A DNA stretch of 64,000 bases, from assembly GCA_026936325.1 (NCBI GenBank), contig JAPTHN010000012.1, positions 38,760,537-38,824,536 on the forward strand. Reading direction: 5' to 3'. The notes under the pieces were generated by a model, which saw nothing but the letters and a program-made list of their open reading frames with translations, was not told the origin of the DNA and did no database searches. Origin of the DNA: Platynereis dumerilii (Eukaryota; Annelida; Polychaeta; Phyllodocida; Nereididae). Below are positions 24,282 through 34,600 of this stretch, one piece after another (position 1 is the stretch's first letter; each line of letters starts with the position of its first letter). The position numbers were made by a program, and so were the translations under genes.

Positions 24282-25323
24282 GGGGAGACCGGGGCTGGTT
24301 GTCACAGGGGCAGGTTGTCACAGTGTGTAAAACTTAAACATGCTACTATTTCTATTTAAAGCATGCAGGAGCACTGCCATTCTATATGAATGGCAAAAGG
24401 GGAGTGACTTAAACCTATCTGGTGAATATATATCTATATCATTCGAAATCTTGATGTCCTATTGGACATTTTTTAAAATTCAGAATTCGGGGCAGGTTGT
24501 CACATTTTCGGGGCAGGTTGTCACACTCTCGGGGCAGGTTGTCACACTTTTGGTTAAGAGCTTGGATGCAGGAAGTGAAACACTGTAGGGCATATCTTAA
24601 CCAAGAAAAGTTATTTTGGACATATTAAGAATCCTTTGCTTGCCCAGTGAAGACCTTAACAAACACACTACTGTGTACAAGGGTGCTACAAAAGAAGGCT
24701 TACCAATCAGCAGGAAAGCATTCTGATATGCAGGAGGATTTTTACGTTTTTTTTGCAAATTTTACATATAGATTTGAAATCGATTTATTTACACATCATG
24801 CAATATCTGCATATATATCTTCAGTCATCAATAGCATGTATAAAGCACAAATTTATATTTGTTTTAGTTTTTTGGTTTTTAAAGCATGGTCCTGATAGGT
24901 AACCGCCAGCTCCAAAAAGTGTGACAACCTGCCCCGCCTTTTTGTGACAACCTGCCCCGATTGATGAAAATTCCAAAAACGGGTGACCAAGGCCGTTATT
25001 ATCAAAATTTTCACTATTTGTTGTTATCATGATGTAAAGAAATGTCTACATGGTAAGTGTATTAAGTGTACCTTTTTCAACAACTATTTGTTAAAGAGTA
25101 GGATAACATGCAAGTTGATGGTAAAAATTTACTTTTTGGGACCAGAAATTTTTAATAGACTGTGTGCCTACCAAACTCTCTTCCACGGGTCAAGATTTTT
25201 CAAAAAGACTCCAGTGGGTTATAAAAGCAATAAACAATGATTGGTTGAGATGTGTAACGCTCTAGTTCAGTGCAATAAAAAGTGTGACAACCTGCCCCTG
25301 TGACAACCAGCCCCGGTCTCCCC
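24282..25323. mobile_element. 1,042-bp TIR DNA transposon with GGGGCAGGTTGTCACA repeats
   Basis: Inverted ends GGGGAGACCGGGGCTGGTTG continuing to GGGGCAGGTTGTCACA, about 41 bp and matching as far as I can read, flanked by TA on both sides. The GGGGCAGGTTGTCACA motif is repeated three more times at 24491-24551 and twice inverted at 24916-24960, like sub-terminal transposase binding sites. No transposase frame is recognisable, so it is non-autonomous. The family is not assigned. Confidence 0.88.
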
Positions 25324-25368
25324 TACAACTTACGGTTGTTATGTCAGTATGTATAATTTTCGCTCGTA

Positions 25369-25749
25369 TTACAGTCTTTCACTTTGATATAGGAAAAGAG
25401 TGGACTGTTGCACTGTGAAAATTGCACTTCGTATGTCATCATGCGGATGATTTGTCATCATCATACCATTCATACCCAATACTTTCAATTTTAATTTGAT
25501 TTAAGGAGACTCGTCCTGCTTGTTTCGGTTACTGGCAAACGAAAGTACTATGCCTCTGATTTACAATCTAAAATCAGTTATGACAAGTGAATTGGCCTTC
25601 TCTTGATCACGACTAATCAAACAGCCTCTATGTTCCCCATGTTGAAAGTAGAGAAGATGACACTTCATCAGCTATCATGAGTCACAAAGTGGATTTTTCA
25701 CAGCGAACTGGTCCTGATTTTTCTATATCAAAGTGGCTGACTGTAAAAG
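25369..25749. mobile_element. MITE with about 60-bp inverted ends
   Basis: The left end 'acagtctttcactttgatat' and the inverted right end 'atatcaaagtggctgactgt' pair over about 60 bp, with 'cactgtgaaaattgcacttc' inside the left arm. About 380 bp and non-coding. A second, inverted copy lies at 23644-23945, so the pair and the DNA between form a 2.1-kb inverted structure. Confidence 0.8.
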
Positions 25750-26868
25750 TTTCAGATACAGCTTCATGCCCTGACAAAAGCCAAAAAAAATCCTGTGAAT
25801 GAGTGTTCATCCTGCCTGAAGGATTGAATTGCCATACGAAACATGAGGTCCAAACTTTCATCAAAATTCTTCAATTCATGAATAGTGCATTAGCAGTGTC
25901 AGCCAAGCAGATAATTCCATGTTGTTGTGTAATACAATTTCAAGATGAAACAATTCGGCTGATCATGAGCTGGCGCCACAGGTTTATCAAGAGATGAACA
26001 TTTAGGCTGCAGAAAGCTTTGTGGATGACCTTCCAAGGCAATTTTTTTCACTCTTGATTAGGCTATACTAAATGTCATCATAGTACAGGAACTAACATTT
26101 ACCTCCATCGAAAGGAGTGCTTTGGTATTATTAGAGGTTTGAAGAAATTTGCTTTCCCACAACATTCGTATCGTCCTTATAACAAAAGACATGGGCTCAC
26201 ATAGCGTGAGACCACCCTGTGTCTCTGACAAAATGAAGCAACTTTGCATGGGCCAATGGCCATCAACTAGTGTGCACGACATGAGTGTTAGTAAATGGAT
26301 ACTAAATATGAAGAGTAAATATTGCATATGTGCAATGGTGCGGTAATCTGTGAGTTGGTTGGGTGTGCACGCAAGACTTCGCAAGTAGTAAGAGCATTTC
26401 TAAGTCTTGAAGAGTTTTGCACATTTCGTGATGGTTCAGATCTTTGTATATTATTGTGATGTATACTTGGCTTGTACCACGTAGGCCTATGTGCTGCGTA
26501 TGTTAAGTCGACAAGCAGGTACTGTATGATGTCTTGTCGTTAATGGAAGATGTCATAAACCATTTTTGACTTTCCTCAGCCAATCAGGTCACCAAATTCC
26601 TCACTTTGTTTCTTGGTTTGTCACGAATGACTAACTGTTAATGCAATATAATATTTTTATCTGTGGTATTGTCTTAACAAACCTTTTAATATTTTTTGTT
26701 CAGAATAAATTCTTAGTGCGGATGATTATCTGGTTTTATCTATATTTCTTTGCTCAGTGATACACGCCTCAAGCAAAGAGTCAAAATGGGCAGATTGTTT
26801 ACCCCCTAATTGTTACCGCATGTGACGTATTTTGCATTTGGTAGCAGCATTCACCAAAATGGCAATAC
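25750..26868. repeat. tandem-array unit split by the giant LTR element (left part)
   Basis: Contains 'agcagataattccatgttgt' at 25906; the same marker recurs at 56822, 58431 and 60175. After removing the LTR element the spacings are about 1,750, 1,610 and 1,745 bp. The unit is non-coding. Its end 'aaaatggcaatac' is the left half of the insertion site. Confidence 0.85.
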
Positions 26869-27594
26869 TGCCATCTTTTAGCTAATTCCCCCCATGTAAG
26901 GTTAACGCACGTATCTTTGTGAGAGGTAGCTAATTGAGTAGATGGACTCGTTGCCGGGGATCCTGCGGGAGACACCTTAGCACTTGCCACCACGAAACAC
27001 CTACTCAAGAAATACCAGAGGCTCGACAGTTTAGTTTCACGTATCCATTTAATACACAATTCATAGACAGTTACATTAAGAGTCATTCAAACAACCGATG
27101 GTAACCAACTTATCAATACATTAAACAACGATCTTAACGAATTACATACATCATTAACTAATGCCATCTCGATCAACCATGACCTGAGGTTCCTTTAAGA
27201 GTAACCCTTGATCATACCTCTAACAACAATACCCTTACCTGACGAATCGTCACCCCGTCAGGGAGACAGGTAGCCCTCCTGCTGCCTCAGCGGGAAGCGG
27301 GCTCTGTTCTGGCTGGGCAAACAAGCTTGCCCCCAGAGATTGCTACTAGGGTGTCCTGCGGCTGCGCAGAAACACCAGGGTAACTTGTTGCCATGGAAAC
27401 ATGGGGTGAGTTCTACCCCGTTGCTATCATTGAATCTCATTACACAATAATATAATATATGACATTACTTCTATACAATAATAATACAAATGATATTACA
27501 GAATTAAGGTCTTGAGGTTCATGGCGATTTGAGGAAAGTCCCTATAAGAGGAAAGAATGAAGACACCTCTGAAGCTAAAAGCTCAGCGGTGACA
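26869..27594 (-). repeat. 3' LTR of the giant element (left in window)
   Basis: 726 bp, TG...CA, identical by reading to the right LTR. The 60-codon frame inside each LTR is not supported as a gene. No strong polypurine tract stands beside it; on the element strand only a short GGTCGGGA precedes the LTR. Confidence 0.95.
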
Positions 27595-30500
27595 TCCCGA
27601 CCGATCGAGGATTTTTTATAAGATAGTTTTTCTCCGGTTTGAAGAAAACATTATTTTAAACTTACAATCGAATACGGATTACATTCACGTAATAACGAAT
27701 TAATATACACTGTGACTAATAACGTAACTATTCATTAAAAGCAAAGGTATTTCTTTTCAAAGATAGAAGCCTGAATGCTTCATGCTGATTAACAGAACGA
27801 TGTAAAACTCGTAAATAGATTTGTGTAACTATTGAGAGGGTTGTTAATCGACTTTGTACATGATACCAATTTAGGTACGGACAGAGGAAACGCGTCTCAT
27901 TGCACCTGAATTTTGTGAGTGCTTTAATGAAAGTTGTGGTGACATCAGGATGATGTAACCACTACCACCGGGCAGGCGGAAGGGGGGGAAAAATATTAAG
28001 ATAAAATCGGGCGTGTGCAATATGCCCATGAAAGACAATTCGGAAAAAGGAAAAATTTTGAAAGGGAAGCAAGAATATGACTTGCATCCGTGAAAGGAGA
28101 GGAACTGAATGACAGTTCTTTTGATGGTGTCAATGAGATGCTGAAAGGGGAGCTCAGATAGGAAAGTGAAATCTAAATTTTAATGATTGACAGAAAAGGA
28201 CAAGTTATTCTTATGACCTATTTGCCAAATTTTTCAATTTTTATGAATCGTTGGTTCGTCGGCCAACGTTATTTTTGGAAATAGAGCCGCTAATTACATG
28301 GCTCCTCAGCAAAAGAGACTCAAGCACCAGGCGAGTCAAGTAGCCGTTTTTATCAAGGGCAGTTACGGGTATCATCCCTTGCGTGTCAGTGGATATGCAT
28401 AGAGCTAAACCAAAAGCATGAAGTGCATTAAGACAGGACAGCCTTATAATTTTAAATGGGCTGGTATGTCCGATACCCTAAACTACAAAAGTAAGCAAGT
28501 AAAATGACATATAAGCGATAAGCAATTTTAAAAGCAACAATTAAATCATAAACGAAATGTAGTCGAATCACGAATATCAACAATAACATGGATTAAAGTG
28601 ACAATTATTAATTTAAAAGCGACAAGTAGCGGAATAATAATCAAAATGATGAAACAACAGTCCAGTATGGAGATAAAGAAGTCAATAGTGGACTATGGTT
28701 TCGTAGAACTTGTTACGTACACTCTAAACAATCCGAGTGAACTGTAGGCATAAGGCGTACAGAAAATGAAAACAATGCGAAAATAGGTAAACAGTATACT
28801 GGTGCAGTGGAGCAATAGTGAAAACATAGGTACATATTAATACACCTGAGAAAACTTGTATAAGAAGGCTGGCATGCATAATGCATAGACCAGAATAATT
28901 AGCAAATAAGATTAAAGCATAAATCTATTTGATGTTAAGCTTATAAGAAATGAGATCAGATGTTTACAGAGAAAGTTCAGTGCAAGAGTTGACTTGTGAT
29001 AACTGTTCGTGGACACGTTGAGACATAACCTAGTGGCAAAGGTTTGAGTACTGAATTGATCAATTTCAATGAAAATTTGGAATATATCATCTAAGTTAAT
29101 TGTAATGTGTTGGTTGATGCATAAATGTCTAATCAGTGATGCGCTTTACACAATACTAGTCAAGAGTCAATACATGATGTCAAAGATAACATGATCTGTA
29201 TACGTGTAGACGAGAAGATTGGAAGAATCATTGATTGAAGGAGTCAGTTATATAAGTCATTGATATAGGGCGAAGGAGGCAACACCGACGCTCGGTGCGT
29301 GGTGCAGAGGGTGTGACGTTGGCAGCGATTGGCTTGTCAAGTTCACATGAGATGTGTTTGTCAAGGGCAAACGAGGTGTCGACAGCGATGTGTTTCTCAG
29401 GGTCGAACGGGGTGTTCGACCTGGCAACGTGAAAGATGCCGGACGTCGTGGACCTAACGGACGAGCTGCGAGAGTTCAAGGTCCTATTACCATTCACCCA
29501 AAACGATGAGTGGGTTGTTACTGTTCTAACAGATACAGAACAACAATGTCAACCTGGATGAGTGGTCCTTCCACCATTCTCAGCTGTACCGAAGTGGCGA
29601 AGTGAATGGAAGCCATGAGAGACAACCATTACACGTCGGTCAGTGTCGTTTCGGAGGAATATTGTTTCTGTGAATGGAGCACAGGCGAGGTGCGAACCGG
29701 AGTGGTGGAAATAGCTTGATGTGGTGCCATAGGCACGACAACTTTAGCGGGGACAGGAAATGTTCTGAGCGAGTAACTGGTATTTTGGTGATTATGCTGA
29801 AGACTCGAGGGACTGATATAGCTGCAGTACTGCGAAGATTTGCCAGTCCGGCCTCGTTGCGTGACTAACCCAGGTTAGGGTCAGGCGGAGGAGGAGGTGG
29901 ACTGATCTACATCTTGAACTGTTACTCGCACCTTATGTTGGGGTCTGGCGAAGGAGGACGTGACTCGTTCGACACGACCTTCATGTTTTTATTCAGACAA
30001 TCCCAATATCGGGTGGACCTTGATGGGTCATGGAGGAGAAGACGTCGTCATGAGTCTTTCGTGTATGCACTTTCTGAGATCACAATGTTTATTATGTGTT
30101 ATGTGCGAGCACAACTTTGTGCGAGAACGCTGGGGAATGCGTGGTGAGGAGACTCTTCTGAACTAGACACAATCCATATTAGTGTCTGTCGACGGTAACT
30201 GATAGCAGGGGCAATCCGTGTTAGCCGCCTGAATAAAATAGTTACCCAGAGGAAAAGAGTGTCATTAAGAAGATGCAGGCCGGAAAGTAGTTGAGACAAT
30301 CCATATTAGTCACTAACTAAAAATGAGGCCGTGCTCTTCAAGCACAAGTGTTCGTTGATGCTTGCTGTAGAAACAGAGGCAATCCAGATTAGCCGACTGT
30401 TAAGAAGCCAAGCAGGAGATGACATCACCATATCATCATACAATGTGAGCTCGGTTGTGAATGGTGACATGTGCGACGAAGACTGCGCAATGCCAAGCCA

Positions 30501-31665
30501 GACACAAAAGTTCAAAGAAAGTTCTGCAGTAATGTAGCCCCATGTTGGAACCAGGTCAAGGCAACGATATGCTTGCCGTGGTTACGACGGAAATGGAGTG
30601 TAACGGAATGTTCACACTATTGGTCGCCCCGAAATGGTGCCCTCTTCATATTGCCATGGGATGACGACAGGAATACGGCCAACTCGAAGTAGTCGCATGT
30701 GCTGTCGGAACGTGATCCCATACGCAAGCATGGTGCCCAAGGAGGTTGTGCTCCAATCGACTGACTTCCGGATGTTGAATCGGATGTGTCTCTTGATAGG
30801 GTGCCCGTGACAGTAGAAGTCACAGTGGAAGCACAGGCTCTGTAACGACTGACTCAGATCAAAAATTAGAGAACATATGCATCGAATGTGTTTCTGATCA
30901 TAGGTGCCCACAGCAAGTCTTGCACTGATGTTTGACGACCAGCCCGACCAGCAACTCGTGATCAAAGAGACATTCCCGCAAATTATGTGACAACACAGCA
31001 TTAAAATGGTATGCAATAGTCATACTGAAATTACTTTAAGAAACAGGCTAGGAGCTCAACCAATAAGGTTGCTGCAAACAACATGTAAGAAAAGGCACGT
31101 GATATATATATATAAAATATAAATAATTTAAATAAGAGATAATAAAAGGAATATCATAATTGGTTTAGATAAATAATCTGAATCTCAGCAAGATGCTGGT
31201 CGTTAAGTGTGTATAATTAAAAGGTAAAAGAGATGTTTAAATGTAGATAGAAAGGTAGCAAATCACGGCAAAATTTGATGCATCATCATGGTGATCAGCT
31301 CCCCAAGATCAAAATGAATCACATCAATAAAGGAAGAAGATCACTCTGCAACGTGAGTATAAGATTATGAAATTTTAGGATGAGAAAGTGTTGCGTAAGG
31401 CTTATGCACAGAATATATGCATACCTTCAAGCATATGTCAGTAAAATGTTACCCATACAATCGAACGAACAAGGTGTGACTCTTCACAGACTGACTAAAG
31501 TATAAGGGCATGCAAGCGTGGGTATGAAAGGGTTAAAATGCAACAATACACATACAGATAGAAAAGGGAAAAAGAAATGCAGTCAGAATGCAGTTGTACA
31601 GGAAAAGTTATTGCACGAAAGTGCAGTGCAAAGATAAGTAATCATAATCATGCAGTAAAATAAAA
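27595..31665 (-). other. 4-kb non-coding 3' region of the giant element
   Basis: Between the envelope-like ORF and the 3' LTR. Several short frames on both strands have no recognisable domain. A motif of the form CAATCC(A/G)NATTAG occurs four times between 30168 and 30395. Otherwise featureless AT-rich sequence up to 29200 and more GC-balanced sequence at 29250-30900. Confidence 0.6.
30168..30395. repeat. cluster of four CAATCC-NNATTAG motifs in the element's 3' region
   Basis: ACAATCCATATTAGT near 30169, GCAATCCGTGTTAGCCG at 30211, ACAATCCATATTAGT at 30297 and GCAATCCAGATTAGCCG at 30379. Two sub-types alternate. Function not known; the arrangement resembles a protein-binding cluster. Confidence 0.6.
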
Positions 31666-34600
31666 TCAGACGCTGGTACTGGTATCGTCAGGAGAGGGGG
31701 GTGGTGGAAGGGGAGGGGGGAAAGTTGGGCGGAGCAACAGTGACGTAGGACGAGTGGGGCGTGGTTCCAACTCGATATCAACTACTGAGCGATTAGGGGG
31801 GGTATCAACTCGGGTACCCATGCGAGGGGCCGATGGTTGCCGGGGTGAGGTGGACCGGCGAGGCGGGGTAGTCCGCCTTGGTGGGGTTGTACGGCTCGGT
31901 ATGCGAGTAGGGGGGGTCATTTTCTTTGATGCGGCCAGGCCAGAAGTGGTGGCATAAGGTTTTATCTGTACTGAATGGGTAGTATCCGGTTCCATAACAT
32001 TGGTGGACCGAAATTCCATCTCCCTTTGACGAAGTTCTCTAATTAGAGCTGAGTAAGGATTAAGCTCTTGAGTATTAATAACTTCCTGCATGTTATGACC
32101 CAATTTGTAAAGGTGAACTGAGTCAGATGCGAGCATGGTCACCGCAAACTGTCCTTGCATAATTTGCTGTAACTTTTTCTGCTTGTATAATGGAACATTA
32201 ATGAGTCTAGGGAGTTCTACGTTAAGTGAATCAATCTGCAAAGAGCATAGTGCAGTATCCCAGTTGGGTTTGAGGATACTGTATAATCTATGATGATCGC
32301 ACTTGAAACTATTAGGACAAATGACACCTTTAAGAGAAAGTGAAGAAAGGTGGGACTTAATAGTAAGAACATATAGAAGTAAGCGCTGGTGTCCACTATT
32401 CAATTCCATGAATATTTCGATCTGTGGAAATTTGCGGGTTTCGGGTGAGCGATGCATCACTCTGAAATCCCTACAACATTTATGTAGACAACGCTTAGCC
32501 AAGCTCACTACCATGTAAAAGACACAAATAGTAAGAAGGTGAAGGGTAGTGATATGTATAAGACTGACAGGACTTATAGAAACAGGGTAAATTACATAGC
32601 TGACTGAATCACAATTCAGAGGACGTCCTGGAATGACTGGGTTGGCGTGGGATGGTTTAAAATGAGTAGCCATAACCATAGAGGATAAAAGGCCACTAAG
32701 GTATCTACCACGACAATACATAAATATTACCAAAATTAGAGACAAATATCCAGCTATGGAACCGATGAAGGCAAATCCACGGATCCAATGGCGAAGGCTG
32801 AACCAAGCTGAAAGATAGAAAGAAGCTTCCAGCTCGGCCCATTTAAGCAGAAAATCGTCACCCTTTTGTTTAATAAGGCGACTAAGTTCCTTAAGCTTAA
32901 TGATGCCATGTGTCATATTTGCAAGTGAGGTATTTGCTATTCTGGCAGCCACTGCAAATTTAGGCAAGGTGAAATTTGGCATGCCATAAGATTCATATGG
33001 TGGTAGACTTGTGAAGTTGAATTCACGTTCAAAAGAATGCATCGCAATTGCGTTAATCGTATAGTTGATTAAGAAGGGTTTATATTGATTATTTTCGGAT
33101 GCGGGGCATCCTGTAATACGCCTGGGAATGAAACCTGAAGGGGAGGAGAATTCGCAAAAACAAAACTGGCCACGCTGAAGCACAGCGTAAAGGCTACCAG
33201 GAACGGGACGTGCCACACGATCATTGGAGCAACGTCGAGTCCATGGGAGTGATAAGCCAGTAACTAAAAGCTGGTTACCTGCGTCTATTACACGAGGTGC
33301 TGCACGAAAGGGTTCAAAGAAGTAATCGACTTGACAGAGTTCAGAAATGACGTCTGCGGTAGCGTTCGTGTATATTGCAGTATTGCAGGATAATTGCGAG
33401 CTATCGATTTGGATTGTTGATTCTGTGCAAAGAAATTGATCGTCAATGTTGAGACATTCCTGGAGCTCTTCAAGACTGAGTTCCAAGAAGGAATCGTGCT
33501 GCACTCCTAGAAAAGGTTTTGGGATAGAGATACGAGTGTAATCATGGTTAGACTCGCGGTCTTGGAAAGCAGGAGTAGCTACCACAGGTACATGGAGTGA
33601 CTCTGTGTGATACAAAGTGTAGGGTTTTGAATTCTTAGGTTGGATTGGCCATAGGAGTTGGAGTAAGAAACCATGTCTAGTAGGCATAAAGATTGGTTGT
33701 GATTTCTGATAGATATGAGCCAAATCCGTAAAAGCTAATTGATAACTGTTGTGCCATGAATATAATACCGTTGATACTTTGTGAACTAATTTATGGACAT
33801 ATGAGGCTGGAAGAACATGTGGAGAGATTTTACCTGCAGCCAGGTCGTGGAAGGCTGTAATTAATTTATCAGCTTCATTTAAGAGGATATGAAGTTGCTG
33901 TATTTGTTGGGACCAAAGCCTAAGATATTTAGAGGTCAGCAAGCTAAGGATCCTTGTGGCTTGAATCTTACGTTGTAATGCGTTGATAGCGTTACTAACC
34001 ACAGCAAATTGGGAAATAATTTCCTGATTGGTTTCATTTAAAAGTGTATGAATTAGTTTAATGTTTCTGGAGGTGTTGGTGAAGGTACTGGCTATGACGT
34101 CAATGGTGAGAACTAAATCAGAACGCATTTCAAGGAAAGCGTCCCTCATAAGATTCTGACGTGCAGACATAGACTCAATAGTATTTACAAAAATTTGATC
34201 TCTCTGTCGTCTAATATTAGCAGACATACCTGCTCCGGCTTGTGGGATAGTAACTGAAAGCCAGAAAGCGGTACTGTCTTCGGATTGCCAATCCTGGGTA
34301 TTAATATTGACACGAAAAGTTTCATTAGTAGATTGCATTAATTGTTTAGTGGTATTAGATGTATCATCGGTATTAGGTAAGGCAAGGGGATCTCGAGGTG
34401 TTGGTGTACGACCCGCTCGTTTAGGACGACTGGGTGGCGAGTATTGATCAAAGAAGGGGGGCATGGTAGGTGGAGGGGAATATGAGAATGTGGGATGCGC
34501 AAAAGGTGGATCGGGAGCTGCCCTCTTAGCATGATGGTGGACTGCTGAAAGAGGAGGGGGGGCAATGGGGGTAGAATGAGTTGGAGGAGGTCGACGATAT

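Noticed and set aside
27258-27440. 60-codon frame in the LTRs (also at 55695-55877)
   Set aside because: Present in both LTRs only because they are identical; crosses the leader and splice-donor region, no protein signature.
30612-31016. 134-codon minus-strand frame downstream of the envelope-like ORF
   Set aside because: No ATG at its start, no domain or signal that I recognise, and overlapping frames of similar length exist.
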